Notes: generated from the sequence alone by a model not told the origin. 64,000 nucleotides of DNA from an uncultured Lachnospiraceae bacterium (GCA_910585965.1 CAJUHH010000002.1:372001-436000); one strand, 5' to 3'. Shown: positions 24,490 through 33,743, numbered from the stretch's first letter. Numbers and translations: made by a program.

Positions 24490-25146
24490 TTATACTTGGC
24501 CGGAGATCAGGGAAGGAACAAGATCCGCCAGGGCTTTTGCCAGCAAATCGTGGCTTTCTTCGGTGAGGTGCATGTAATCATTGGGGTGCATGCAGATGCC
24601 GGGGATCGTGCCGGCATCGAAGAAATGGCAGCCGGTCAGTTTGGCGGTCCTCTCATAATAGAAAGCCAGTTCCCTTGATTTTTCCGCGCATCCTTTTCCC
24701 ATTTCGTTGGCTACAAAAGTCGATGCATAGCCGTCTTCAATAGGAGCGGGGGCGACTAAAAGGATATTGGGACGGCCGTTTGCCCATGCGTCTGTGACAG
24801 AAAGGGCTTTTTTGGCCAGACGTTCCAGTCCTTTCGCAATATTTTCCGCATTGCATCCGAATCTTTCTTTGGTATCGTTCGTGCCGAGCATGATGATCAG
24901 CAAGTCTACGGGTTCGTGGCTCATCAGGCAGCCGAAAATGGCAGACAGGCCGCAAAGCCCTTCGAACAGGGGATCTTCAAAAACAGTGGTGCGGCCGCTT
25001 AAACCCTCTTCGCGGACAATATATCCTTCACCCAGATATTTTTCCAGCAGACAGGGGTATCTTTTCGTGTCATCGAATCTGCCGCCTGTTTCGGAACAGT
25101 AGCCATGCGTGTTGGAGTCTCCAAAGCAAATAATTGTTTTTTTCAT
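24490..25146 (-). CDS. SGNH/GDSL-family hydrolase
   Basis: A 218-residue cytoplasmic esterase-like protein. Block I is C-F-G-D-S-N-T-H-G-Y with nucleophile Ser10, block II G has E-G-L-S-G-R-T-T, block III is L-G-T-N-D-T-K, and block V is H-P-N-D-Y-M-H-L with the catalytic Asp/His. This is close to the arylesterase/acyl-CoA-thioesterase-like branch. Substrate unknown. Separated from neighbours by 95-134 bp, so probably monocistronic. Confidence 0.87.
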   Translation of the reverse strand: MKKTIICFGDSNTHGYCSETGGRFDDTKRYPCLLEKYLGEGYIVREEGLSGRTTVFEDPLFEGLCGLSAIFGCLMSHEPVDLLIIMLGTNDTKERFGCNAENIAKGLERLAKKALSVTDAWANGRPNILLVAPAPIEDGYASTFVANEMGKGCAEKSRELAFYYERTAKLTGCHFFDAGTIPGICMHPNDYMHLTEESHDLLAKALADLVPSLISGQV

Positions 25147-25240
25147 AGATAGATGATCCTTTCTTTTGGTAATTGTAGTCGGTATATCCGTTTAAAACCC
25201 CGCTGCCCGCAGGAATGAAAGCGGCAGAAAAAAACGGGTT

Positions 25241-26053
25241 TTATAAATGGAGGGAATGAATAAATGCGAGAATATGTCGGTTGACTGTGCCAGGCACATC
25301 GGTATTGGAGTTATGTCCGGCATTTGCCAGCCAGATGAGCGGATATCCTTCTTTTTGGTGCCATCTTTTATTATAGAACCGGGCGGAACCGGCGGCATCC
25401 TTTTCGCCGCAAAGCAGAAGGACAGGGCATGTAATGGTATAATCTCGGCCCGATTCCACGGCTTCGGCAAGGATGCGGAAGCCGTGGTCGGCAAGGGCGC
25501 AGTATTCCTTTCGTTCATAGGATTCCATCGTGCGCTTCATGAGGGTGCGGCCGTATGGGGTAGTGGAAGTTCCAGCAGTTCCCCATCGGATCAGTATTTT
25601 CCATGGAATGCTTAAGTATATCCATTTGGTATGTTTTAACAGAGCCAGTTCCCACCCGGAGAAATACTGATGTTTGAGCGGGGCGGAATCGATGGATATA
25701 AAGCCGGATACGGAGCCGGGATAAAGATCCATGTACATCTGCGAGATATACCCGCCCATGGACTGGCCAATCAGTATGGGCATATCGATGGCTTCTTTCT
25801 CCAAAATATGATGCAGGTAATGAGCCATATCCTGCAAGGTGAATGCCAGACGAAAAGGCCGGGACAGGCCGTGTGCCGGCGCATCCCAGGTAAAGCAGCG
25901 GAATTTATTTTTAAAAAATTTTATTTGCTGTTGAAAAAGACGGTGGTCTGCAGTAAGGCCGGGTAAAAATACGAGCCAGGGTTTCGGACTGCGAGTCCGG
26001 CTGGTCCAATAGATGATATTTCCATCCGGCGTAGAATATATTTTTTTTCTCAT
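25241..26053 (-). CDS. Alpha/beta hydrolase
   Basis: A 270-residue alpha/beta-hydrolase fold protein. It has the oxyanion segment L-V-F-L-P-G-L-T-A-D, D-A-P-A-H-G-L-S, the nucleophile elbow G-Q-S-M-G-G near residue 94-99, an acid after C-P-V-L-L-L-C-G-E-K-D, and the catalytic His in N-A-G-H-N-S. No signal peptide. The substrate cannot be told from the sequence; esterase, lipase or C-C hydrolase activities are all possible. Confidence 0.85.
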   Translation of the reverse strand: MRKKIYSTPDGNIIYWTSRTRSPKPWLVFLPGLTADHRLFQQQIKFFKNKFRCFTWDAPAHGLSRPFRLAFTLQDMAHYLHHILEKEAIDMPILIGQSMGGYISQMYMDLYPGSVSGFISIDSAPLKHQYFSGWELALLKHTKWIYLSIPWKILIRWGTAGTSTTPYGRTLMKRTMESYERKEYCALADHGFRILAEAVESGRDYTITCPVLLLCGEKDAAGSARFYNKRWHQKEGYPLIWLANAGHNSNTDVPGTVNRHILAFIHSLHL

Positions 26054-26225
26054 GGCTTAGGTACTCCTTATGTGCTTTCAATGGGCTTTTGGATTTATTA
26101 TAAGGCATTTATGGGGGGAATGGAATACCTTCGCCTCTTTTTGGCGATATAATATGGGGCGCCACCTATAAAAGTGAAACGCCCCACGGCAACCAGCATC
26201 TATGCCGGCAATATTCGGTTTTTGC

Positions 26226-27137
26226 TTAAAGCTGATACAAAATTTCTCCGATATCTCCATTGATACAAATAGATTTCTTTTCTATTTCATCAGGCGCATA
26301 TGCCTCGCCATAGTTCAGACAGACATAAACAGCATCTTTCCATTCGTGCGTCATACGCCAAAAGCTATATTTTACGATTGTTGGTGTATTGAATCCGACT
26401 GCCGCCTCTAAAAACACTATTTTCACATTCTGGTGTCTGTGGAGAAATTCTGCATACCGCTCCGAGGCCAGATGCCATCCTTCATCCTCTACAAAAGTAT
26501 GGTCTGCCCTGAGGTTCATGCTCATGGGTTCCCCGCACTTCGGGCAATGCGGAACAAGGTCTGACGGAATCTTCATGTTAGGTGATGTGCCTTCCGGCAA
26601 AATCAATGTACCATCCGTATCAATGCCATAGCCCTGCGCACTGACCATTTCCCGAATAATGGCTTCATTATCATAAGTTTTCTGATGACAGGGCTTGCTG
26701 CATTGAAACAGCCCATAATCCCCCTGTGTGTAGAATAACCGATATTTATCAAATCCGGCTTTTTGGAAACAATGGTCTACATTCGTTGTCAGCACGAAAT
26801 AATCTTTGTCTTTCACCAGGTCGTACAGTTTATGGTAGACTGGTTTCGGGGTATCCATATATCGGTTGATATAAATATACCGGCTCCAGTAAGCCCAATG
26901 TTCTTCAAGCGTATCATATGGGTGGAACCCGCCGGAATACATATCCATGAAATGATACTTTTCCGCATAGTCATGGAAGTATTTTTCAAAGCGTTCGCCT
27001 GTATAAATAAAACCCGCAGAAGTAGACAGACCGGCACCCGCGCCAATCACCACGGCCTCCGCATTGTCCAGAACCTCGCGCAGCCTGTTAATGCCATTGG
27101 GCGAGTTCTCCGATTTGGAATTTTTTCGATCAAACAT
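26226..27137 (-). CDS. SIR2 family NAD-dependent protein (SirTM-like)
   Basis: A 303-residue sirtuin. NAD-binding motif G-A-G-A-G-L-S-T-S-A-G-F, then T-T-N-V-D-H-C-F, in which H is part of the family's N-x-D-H motif, and Q-G-D-Y-G-L-F-Q-C. Four cysteines (C-S-K-P-C and C-P-K-C) could hold zinc. The order and the Y-T-G-x-R-F start resemble the class M sirtuins that ADP-ribosylate lipoylated carriers. Those usually sit with a macrodomain and lipoate ligase, neither of which is here. I start at 27137 behind AAGGCGG. A remnant of a sister gene lies at 14222. Confidence 0.85.
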   Translation of the reverse strand: MFDRKNSKSENSPNGINRLREVLDNAEAVVIGAGAGLSTSAGFIYTGERFEKYFHDYAEKYHFMDMYSGGFHPYDTLEEHWAYWSRYIYINRYMDTPKPVYHKLYDLVKDKDYFVLTTNVDHCFQKAGFDKYRLFYTQGDYGLFQCSKPCHQKTYDNEAIIREMVSAQGYGIDTDGTLILPEGTSPNMKIPSDLVPHCPKCGEPMSMNLRADHTFVEDEGWHLASERYAEFLHRHQNVKIVFLEAAVGFNTPTIVKYSFWRMTHEWKDAVYVCLNYGEAYAPDEIEKKSICINGDIGEILYQL

Positions 27138-27207
27138 TATGCGCACCGCCTTTCTTTATATTCTGTGGAAGCCCGCTTCCAGTCCCGGCAATATTATTTT
27201 AGTATCC

Positions 27208-27768
27208 TTAAAATTTACCGTTTGCATTCTGCCAGCTGTCTTTATCAGCAATCGTTTCCATAACATCCCAATGCTCGGCAATCTTGCCGTTTTCTACTCT
27301 CCAAAGATCATAATAGCTGGTAGGAGTTCCTCCGAAAGTTCCTTCGCTGACTGCCAGCACATAATTTCCCTGTGCCAGTACCTGATGAACGGTGTCATAA
27401 ATCATTTGGATGCCCTGTCTGCCAAGCTCCTCCAAAGCAGCGCCCAGGCCGGACAGGCCGTCCGCGATACTTATATTATGCTGGATATAGGTATCTCCGT
27501 CAAAATAATCCGGTGTTTTTTCAGGGCGGTTTCCCTGCATCACATCATATAAAAATTCTTTTACCAGGCGGCGGTTCTCCTCTGCCTTTTCCAGATCTTT
27601 TACCGGGGACCAGTTGTCAGTCTGTGTGCGGCCCGATGGATTGGGCGCTGCCAGGGCCGCCAGGTTATCCCAGTGTTCCGCAATTTTTCCATCATTGTCA
27701 AAACGGAAAATATCGAAGGCTGCCTGTTCGCCCGCTCCGGCAAAGTTACATCTTATGTTAGGATCATA
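27208..27768 (-). pseudogene. NTF2/SnoaL-like gene lacking its 5' end
   Basis: The open minus frame carries the end of one NTF2-like repeat (F-D-I-F-R-F-D-N-D-G-K-I-A-E-H-W-D-N-L) and a complete second one (Y-F-D-G-D-T-Y-I-Q-H-N, then Y-D-L-W-R-V-E-N-G-K-I-A-E-H-W-D). The first repeat has no start codon or ribosome site; its coding begins right after the -10 box of the promoter at 27763. A deletion seems to have joined the promoter to mid-gene. A shorter product from ATG 27543 is possible. Function unknown; family members are often small polyketide-cyclase-like or carrier proteins. Confidence 0.7.
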
Positions 27769-27801
27769 TCACCATTTAGATGTAATGTCAATAGTTACAT
27801 C
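27745..27801 (-). promoter_or_regulatory. Promoter with GATGTAA operator sites, probably Rrf2-controlled
   Basis: On the minus strand TTGACA (27791-27786) and TATGAT (27768-27763) have a 17-bp spacer. GATGTAA and TTACATC (27779-27801) form a dyad over the -35 box and a third copy, GATGTAAC, lies at 27752-27745 near the start of transcription. The divergent or upstream Rrf2 gene at 27868 is the likely regulator. Confidence 0.7.
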
Positions 27802-27867
27802 AAAAAATATAAAAAAATTTGCAAGGCAGTGGAAGCAACCGCTACAATGCCTTGCATTTGTTAGTTT

Positions 27868-28311
27868 TTATTCATTTTCCCGATGCAGATATTTATCCGT
27901 ATCCCGTTTCAGGTCTGCCAGCGTAATAGAAGCGAGTTCCTGTTCCATAGCGTTCTGCACACGGAGAAGCTTATCATCCAAAATGGAATGGATATTTCTG
28001 CCGACAGGGCAGTTCGGGCTTGGGTTTTCATGGAAATGAAACAAATCGCCGTTTTCGATGCAGTCCACCGCGCGGTAAATATCTAAAAAAGTAATTTCAT
28101 TTAATGGCTTTGTTACGGTAGTTCCGCCGGTTCCCCGGGCAACATCGACCAGCCCGGCATTTTTCAGCTGGCTTAAGATCTTTCGGATGACGACAGGGTT
28201 GACGTTGGTGCTTCCGGCAAGAAAATCGCTGGTTATTTTGTAGCTGTTTCCGAAAGTGTCAATGCAGGCAAAAATATGGATGGCTAATGTAAAGCGGCTT
28301 GAAATCTGCAT
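27868..28311 (-). CDS. Rrf2 family transcriptional regulator
   Basis: A 147-residue winged-helix regulator of the Rrf2 family. It opens with M-Q-I-S-S-R-F-T-L-A-I-H-I and has the helix-turn-helix L-A-G-S-T-N-V-N-P-V-V-I-R-K-I-L and the wing G-L-V-D-V-A-R-G-T-G-G. A single cysteine in P-N-C-P-V-G replaces the three-Cys cluster of the Fe-S members, as in the YwnA-like branch. It lies just upstream of the promoter at 27763-27801 on the same strand and probably controls it. Confidence 0.9.
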   Translation of the reverse strand: MQISSRFTLAIHIFACIDTFGNSYKITSDFLAGSTNVNPVVIRKILSQLKNAGLVDVARGTGGTTVTKPLNEITFLDIYRAVDCIENGDLFHFHENPSPNCPVGRNIHSILDDKLLRVQNAMEQELASITLADLKRDTDKYLHRENE

Positions 28312-28488
28312 GTGGGTTCATTCGTCCTTTCTGTAAATTATAAATCTTATTATAGCGTATCTGGGGTTTATTTCAAAGGATTTTTAGAGGGATTTGCATG
28401 ACAGCAACTGCTAATTGCTTTTTGGCACCTTTCAATCTCTTTATTTTTCTATAGGGTCTTTTTATAATAGAAAAAGGAGGGAAATCTT

Positions 28489-28977
28489 ATGAATATAAAT
28501 ATCATTTCAAAATATTTGCAATTACTGCGAAAAAAACATAATTACACGCAAGATGAATTAGCAAAAAAATTGGATATATCCAGGCAAGCTGTTTCCAAAT
28601 GGGAAACGGGAGTAACAATTCCAGATTTAGAGATTCTGTTAAAAATATCTAAACTTTATGGAATTACAATAAATGATATTTTGGAGCCGAATATACCGAC
28701 TAAAATGATAACTGATTTTGAACAATTATCAAAAGTTCCAGAAAACGAATTAAGAGAAATATTGGAACAATTTGATCTGAAATCTCTTGTTATAGCTTCA
28801 ATGGGGGCATCTCCAGAAATAAATAATTTGCTAGAAAAATTATTTTCGGATGTAGATTACAAAATGGAAAGAAACTGTATTGGAAGAGTTAGAGTTGATG
28901 AAGTTGAAAGAATACAACAGGAGATAGTTTCTGCCATAAATATACGAGCTTTAGCAGAGGTTAAGGACCGTTGCTGA
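28489..28977 (+). CDS. XRE-type HTH regulator
   Basis: A 162-residue protein. The N-terminal XRE helix-turn-helix reads Y-T-Q-D-E-L-A-K-K-L-D-I-S-R-Q-A-V-S-K-W-E (about residues 19-39), followed by L-L-K-I-S-K-L-Y-G-I-T-I-N-D-I-L. The C-terminal 90 residues are helical and not recognised. AAAGGAGGG precedes the start. The gene is AT-rich compared with its neighbours and stands alone before the valS leader, so it may have been acquired. Confidence 0.88.
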   Translation: MNINIISKYLQLLRKKHNYTQDELAKKLDISRQAVSKWETGVTIPDLEILLKISKLYGITINDILEPNIPTKMITDFEQLSKVPENELREILEQFDLKSLVIASMGASPEINNLLEKLFSDVDYKMERNCIGRVRVDEVERIQQEIVSAINIRALAEVKDRC

Positions 28978-29017
28978 TTTACTGGACGAGATTTCGAGTA
29001 ATAATTTATAATATATC

Positions 29018-29047
29018 TTGACAACCCTCCATTTCAGGGCTTATATT
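29018..29047 (+). promoter_or_regulatory. SigA promoter of the valS T-box transcript
   Basis: TTGACA (29018-29023), an 18-bp spacer and TATATT (29042-29047), just upstream of the T-box leader. Confidence 0.65.
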
Positions 29048-29054
29048 AACCATA

Positions 29055-29328
29055 GGCATTGATACGAACAAAGGTAATGAAAAAGAGGAGTACGCACAGC
29101 CACTTAAAAGAGAGAATGGTTCGTCGGCTGAAAGACCATTTGAAGGAAGGCATGCGGAAGGTAGCTTTGGAACCGGGAGGCTGAAACGGAAAGAAGAAAA
29201 GTAGGCTTCCACGATTAATCCCCGTTATAGGATAAGGTCTGACAGGACCGGTGAGTGAAAATGAAGGTGGTACCGCGTGATAAAATGAACGCCCTTTGCT
29301 GACGGATGTCGGCAGAGGGCGATTTTTT
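29055..29328 (+). ncRNA. T-box riboswitch (valine) with terminator
   Basis: The T-box sequence AAGGTGGTACCGCG is at 29264-29277, and the intrinsic terminator stem CGCCCTTTGCTGAC/GTCGGCAGAGGGCG (29290-29320) ends in TTTTTT (29323-29328). A long structured leader precedes it. Uncharged tRNA-Val should pair with the T-box and prevent termination when valine is short. I could not fix the specifier codon by eye; the amino acid is inferred from valS downstream. Confidence 0.9.
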
Positions 29329-29335
29329 ATGCGCA

Positions 29336-29498
29336 CAGGCATCCAAATGAAATATGTCAGCAAGCTGACGGATGCCTGGCGCGCGAGTAGGGGAAAGGCT
29401 TCCCCTACTCGATTGCGCAGCCCCATGCAGAGGAAGCATGCCGCAGAAGCGGCGCATGGGGCGCGCGGCGAGCAGGGAAGATAAATCTTCCCTGCTCG
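29336..29498. repeat. Four consecutive hairpins between the T-box terminator and valS
   Basis: H1: CAGGCATCC...GGATGCCTG with inner TGTCAGC/GCTGACG (29336-29378). H2: CGAGTAGGGGAA/TTCCCCTACTCG (29384-29411). H3: CCCCATGC (29421-29428)/GCATGGGG (29454-29461). H4: CGAGCAGGGAAGAT (29469-29482)/ATCTTCCCTGCTCG (29485-29498). No open frame here is supported. They separate the leader from the ribosome site by more than 160 nt. Confidence 0.8.
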
Positions 29499-29561
29499 GT
29501 GAAACACAGGACCGCATATGGAAGCTTGCCATAAAAAAGCAGCGTAGAAAAGAGGTAAATT

Positions 29562-32225
29562 ATGGCGAAAGAATTGGCAAAAACATATGATCCGAAAGGG
29601 ATCGAGGACAGATTGTATGAAAAATGGATGGAAAAGAAGTATTTCCATGCGGAAGTGGACAGGAGCAGGAAACCGTTTACGATCGTGATCCCGCCTCCGA
29701 ATATTACCGGGCAGCTCCATATGGGACATGCCCTGGACGATACGATGCAGGATATTCTGATCCGGTTTAAGCGGATGCAGGGATATAACGCGCTCTGGCA
29801 GCCAGGGACGGACCATGCGTCCATTGCAACGGAAGTCAAGATCATTGAAAAACTGAAGGAAGAGGGCATCGACAAGGAAGATCTGGGCAGGGAAGGATTC
29901 CTAAAGAGAGCCTGGGAGTGGAAAAAAGAGTACGGGGGAAGGATCATCGGCCAGCTGAAGAAGCTGGGATCCTCCTGCGACTGGGACAGGGAACGCTTTA
30001 CGATGGATGAAGGCTGCAACAAGGCGGTGACGGAAGTGTTCTGCAAGATGCATGAAAAAGGATGGATTTATAAGGGAAGCCGGATCATTAACTGGTGTCC
30101 GGTATGTAATACTTCTATCTCCGATGCGGAGGTGGAATACGAAGAACAGGCGGGGCATTTCTGGCATATCAAATATCCGCTTTCCGATGGAAACGGGAAA
30201 ACGGACAATACGGAATTCCTGGAATTCGCCACTACCCGGCCGGAAACGATGCTGGGGGATACGGCGGTAGCCGTGAACCCGGAAGACGAAAGATATAAGC
30301 ATCTCATAGGAAGGAAGGTGCTGCTTCCTTTTGTCAACAGGGAGATTCCCATCGTGGCGGATCCTTATGTGGATATGGAATTCGGGACCGGCGTGGTAAA
30401 AATCACGCCTGCCCATGACCCGAACGATTTTGAAGTGGGAAAGCGGCATGGCCTGCCGGAGATCAATATTATGAACGATGATGCCACGATCAACGAGAAC
30501 GGCGGGAAATTTCAAGGGATGGACCGTTACGAGGCGCGGGCGGCCATCGTAAAGGAATTGGACGAAATGGGGCTTCTCGTAAAAGTAGAGGATTATTCCC
30601 ATAATGTAGGAACCCATGACCGATGCAAGACGACGATCGAGCCTCTGATTAAAAAGCAATGGTTCGTGAAAATGGACGAGCTGATCAAACCGGCCGTAAA
30701 AGCGGTAAAGGAAGGGGAGATCAAGCTCGTGCCGGAGCGCATGGAAAAAACGTATTTTAACTGGACGGACAATATCCGCGACTGGTGCATCAGCCGCCAG
30801 CTCTGGTGGGGACACAGGATCCCGGCGTATTACTGCGAGAAATGCGGGGAAACGGTAGTGTCGGCCGGGATGCCCGCCGTATGCCCGAAGTGCGGCGGCG
30901 GTAAGTTCACGCAGGACCCGGATACGCTGGATACATGGTTTTCCTCTGCCCTGTGGCCGTTTTCCACTTTGGGATGGCCGGAAAAAACGGAAGAACTGGA
31001 TTATTTTTACCCGACGGACGTACTCGTGACCGGGTATGATATTATTTTCTTCTGGGTCATCCGCATGATTTTCTCCGGCTATGAGCAGATGGGGGAAAAG
31101 CCTTTCCATACCGTGCTGTTCCATGGGCTGATCCGGGATTCCCAGGGGCGGAAGATGAGCAAATCCCTGGGCAACGGCATTGATCCTTTGGAGATCATCG
31201 ACAAATACGGGGCAGATGCCCTGCGGCTGACGCTGATTACGGGCAACGCGCCGGGCAACGATATGCGCTTCTATTATGAAAGAGTGGAGGCCAGCCGGAA
31301 TTTTGCCAATAAGGTATGGAACGCTTCCCGTTTTATCATGATGAATATGGAAGGGAAAGATGCGGTTGATGTGGCGCTGGACCAGCTGGAACCGGCGGAC
31401 AAATGGATTCTGTCCAGGCTGAACCGGTTGGTAAAAGAAGCTACCGACAATATGGAGCATTACGAGCTGGGCATTGCGGTGCAGAAAGTATATGATTTTA
31501 TCTGGGATGAATTCTGTGACTGGTATATTGAGATGGTGAAGCCGAGGCTTTACAATTCCGACAATAAGGAGAGCCAGGATGCGGCGCTCTGGACATTGAA
31601 GACCGTGCTTGCCGGGGCTTTGAAGCTGTTGCATCCTTATATGCCTTTTATTACGGAAGAGATTTTCTGTTCCCTGCAGCCGGAGGAAGAATCCATTATG
31701 ATCTCCCCATGGCCGGAATATAAAGAGGAATGGAATTTCGAGAAAGAAGAAAAAGACATCGAGACGATCAAGGATGCGGTGCGGGGGATCCGTAACGTGA
31801 GGACGCAGATGAACGTAGCGCCAAGCCGGAAGGCGAAGGTATATGTAGTGAGCGAAAATGAAACGGTCCGCGGGGCCTTTGAAGAGGGCAGGCTCTTTTT
31901 CGCCTCGCTGGCATACGCCTCCGATGTGGCTGTCCAAAGGGATAAACAGGGCATTGAAAGCAACGCGGTATCGGTAGTGATCCCCGGAGCCACTCTTTAT
32001 ATTCCCTTTGCGGAGCTGGTGGACATCGCGCAGGAGATCGGGCGGCTGGAAAAAGAAGAGAAGCGGCTGCAGGGAGAGCTGGCCCGCGTCAACGGCATGC
32101 TGAATAACGAAAGATTTCTTTCCAAGGCGCCGGAAGCGAAGATCGCGGAAGAAAAGGCAAAGCTGGAAAAATATACGCAGATGATGGAACAGGTAAAGCT
32201 TCGTCTGGAACAACTGAAAGGGTAG
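29562..32225 (+). CDS. valS: Valyl-tRNA synthetase
   Basis: An 887-residue class I synthetase that charges tRNA-Val. The HIGH-type motif H-M-G-H is at 53-56 and K-M-S-K-S at 531-535; an editing (CP1) domain lies between, with T-T-R-P-E-T-M-L-G-D-T and two C-x2-C zinc pairs near residues 424-445. The C-terminal arm is a charged coiled coil ending V-K-L-R-L-E-Q-L. Length is normal. GAGGTAA precedes the start. It is controlled by the T-box leader and followed at 5 bp by folC. Confidence 0.97.
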   Translation: MAKELAKTYDPKGIEDRLYEKWMEKKYFHAEVDRSRKPFTIVIPPPNITGQLHMGHALDDTMQDILIRFKRMQGYNALWQPGTDHASIATEVKIIEKLKEEGIDKEDLGREGFLKRAWEWKKEYGGRIIGQLKKLGSSCDWDRERFTMDEGCNKAVTEVFCKMHEKGWIYKGSRIINWCPVCNTSISDAEVEYEEQAGHFWHIKYPLSDGNGKTDNTEFLEFATTRPETMLGDTAVAVNPEDERYKHLIGRKVLLPFVNREIPIVADPYVDMEFGTGVVKITPAHDPNDFEVGKRHGLPEINIMNDDATINENGGKFQGMDRYEARAAIVKELDEMGLLVKVEDYSHNVGTHDRCKTTIEPLIKKQWFVKMDELIKPAVKAVKEGEIKLVPERMEKTYFNWTDNIRDWCISRQLWWGHRIPAYYCEKCGETVVSAGMPAVCPKCGGGKFTQDPDTLDTWFSSALWPFSTLGWPEKTEELDYFYPTDVLVTGYDIIFFWVIRMIFSGYEQMGEKPFHTVLFHGLIRDSQGRKMSKSLGNGIDPLEIIDKYGADALRLTLITGNAPGNDMRFYYERVEASRNFANKVWNASRFIMMNMEGKDAVDVALDQLEPADKWILSRLNRLVKEATDNMEHYELGIAVQKVYDFIWDEFCDWYIEMVKPRLYNSDNKESQDAALWTLKTVLAGALKLLHPYMPFITEEIFCSLQPEEESIMISPWPEYKEEWNFEKEEKDIETIKDAVRGIRNVRTQMNVAPSRKAKVYVVSENETVRGAFEEGRLFFASLAYASDVAVQRDKQGIESNAVSVVIPGATLYIPFAELVDIAQEIGRLEKEEKRLQGELARVNGMLNNERFLSKAPEAKIAEEKAKLEKYTQMMEQVKLRLEQLKG

Positions 32226-32230
32226 GGGAA

Positions 32231-33541
32231 ATGTCGGCGGATTCTTACCGAAAAGCGGAGCGGTATATTCTGGGATTACCGAAGTTTACGAAAAAGAACA
32301 GCGTGGAGGATACCGGGAATTTTTTGAAGATTCTCGGTTCTCCTGAGGAAGAAATGAAAATTATCCATGTAGCAGGCACAAACGGGAAGGGTTCTGTTTG
32401 TGCCTACTTGTGTTCCATGCTGGCCAGGGGCGGTTTTGCGGTCGGCATGTTTACATCCCCCCATCTGGTGGATATGAGGGAACGGTTTCGGACGGACAAG
32501 GGACTGGTGACAGAGGAGCAGTTCGTATGGGGATTCGATTATGTGATGGGGCGGCTGGAGAAGATGCGCAGTTTATCTGGGAAACCGGACTATCATCCTA
32601 CTTTTTTCGAGCTGTTATTTTTGATGGGAATGGTGATTTTCCGAAAGGAAGGGGTGGAATACCTCATACTGGAAACAGGGATGGGGGGAAGGCTGGATGC
32701 CACCAATGCGGTGAAAAGCCCTGTTCTTACAGCGATTACTTCTATTGGTTATGACCATATGGAATATCTCGGGGATACGATAGAGAAGATCGCAGGGGAA
32801 AAAGCGGGCATACTTAAAGCAGGGGTTCCCGTCGTTTTTTGCGATAAAAGAAAGGAAGCGTCCCTTGTGATAGAAGAGAGGGCGAAAACGCTGGGAATTA
32901 AGGCGGTTGGAATAAAAGAAGGGGATTTCCTTTATAATAAATTAACAAAGAAAAGCATTGATTTTTTCATGCATACTCGGTATTATGGTTATATTAGGCT
33001 GAAACTGGAAACAGATGCCCTTTATCAGGCAGAAAACGCGGCGCTGGCCGTTCGGTGCATGGAAGAACTGCAAGACGGCGCAAAAATGAAGCGTGAGCAG
33101 ATCGAGGAAGGCCTGCGGGGGATGTCCTGGGAAGGGCGGATGGAAGAGATTCTCCCTGGAGTTTATGTGGACGGAGCCCATAATGAGGACGGGATTCAGG
33201 CTTTTGTGCGGTCGGTGGAGGCCGATGGATGCAAAGGCAGGAGATATCTGCTGTTTTCAGCAGTGGAAGATAAAAATTACGGGGGAATGATAAATATCTT
33301 GAATCGCTGCGAACTTTTTAACGAAGCTGTGGTGGCGGGGATTCATAGTATAAGGGGAGCAGGCGCAAAAACGCTGGAGCGGCATTTCCAAAGGATGAAA
33401 TGCGGCATAGCAGAAGATACGGCGCAGGCATTTTATGGTTTGCTGGCAAGAAAACAAGAAGAGGATTTCATATATATTGTCGGCTCGCTTTATCTGGCAG
33501 GTGAGGTGAAGGCATTGTTAAGGAGGAAATCGGATGATTAA
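32231..33541 (+). CDS. folC: Folylpolyglutamate/dihydrofolate synthase
   Basis: A 436-residue Mur-ligase-type enzyme that adds glutamate to folates. P-loop G-T-N-G-K-G-S-V, the M-F-T-S-P-H-L folate strand, H-P-T-F-F-E, E-T-G-M-G-G-R-L-D-A-T-N and the D-G-A-H-N motif are in order. It follows valS in many Firmicutes, as here, and overlaps the next small gene by 8 nt. Confidence 0.95.
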   Translation: MSADSYRKAERYILGLPKFTKKNSVEDTGNFLKILGSPEEEMKIIHVAGTNGKGSVCAYLCSMLARGGFAVGMFTSPHLVDMRERFRTDKGLVTEEQFVWGFDYVMGRLEKMRSLSGKPDYHPTFFELLFLMGMVIFRKEGVEYLILETGMGGRLDATNAVKSPVLTAITSIGYDHMEYLGDTIEKIAGEKAGILKAGVPVVFCDKRKEASLVIEERAKTLGIKAVGIKEGDFLYNKLTKKSIDFFMHTRYYGYIRLKLETDALYQAENAALAVRCMEELQDGAKMKREQIEEGLRGMSWEGRMEEILPGVYVDGAHNEDGIQAFVRSVEADGCKGRRYLLFSAVEDKNYGGMINILNRCELFNEAVVAGIHSIRGAGAKTLERHFQRMKCGIAEDTAQAFYGLLARKQEEDFIYIVGSLYLAGEVKALLRRKSDD

Positions 33542-33743
33542 TTTTGAAGAAGAATTGAAAAAATTCCATCCCAGCCTGGAAGTGGAGGATGCGGAGGAAT
33601 CGATCTATAACCAGGATTTGACGGATATGGCGGATATATTGGTAAGCATGATCAAAGATATGGGGAATACGGCATTTTCGGAACGGCCTGTAAGACAGGA
33701 TGAGATAGCGGCCCGCGAAGAAAACGGTTCCTTCGAAGAATAG
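33534..33743 (+). CDS. Small acidic protein, unknown
   Basis: A 69-residue acidic protein (M-I-N-F-E-E-E-L-K-K-F-H-P-S-L-E start) with a central helix that could be amphipathic. No family recognised. Its start overlaps folC and the next gene follows at 10 bp, so it is translated within the valS-folC transcript. The AGGAGG ribosome site in the end of folC supports it as a real gene. Confidence 0.7.
   Translation: MINFEEELKKFHPSLEVEDAEESIYNQDLTDMADILVSMIKDMGNTAFSERPVRQDEIAAREENGSFEE

Noticed and set aside
28489..28977. Phage repressor and thus a prophage near 28.5 kb
   Set aside because: No integrase, phage structural or replication genes surround this XRE gene.
29901..32213. A 770-codon open frame antisense to valS
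   Set aside because: It lies wholly opposite a certain valS gene; long antisense frames are common in such codon usage. No ribosome site or family motif was seen.
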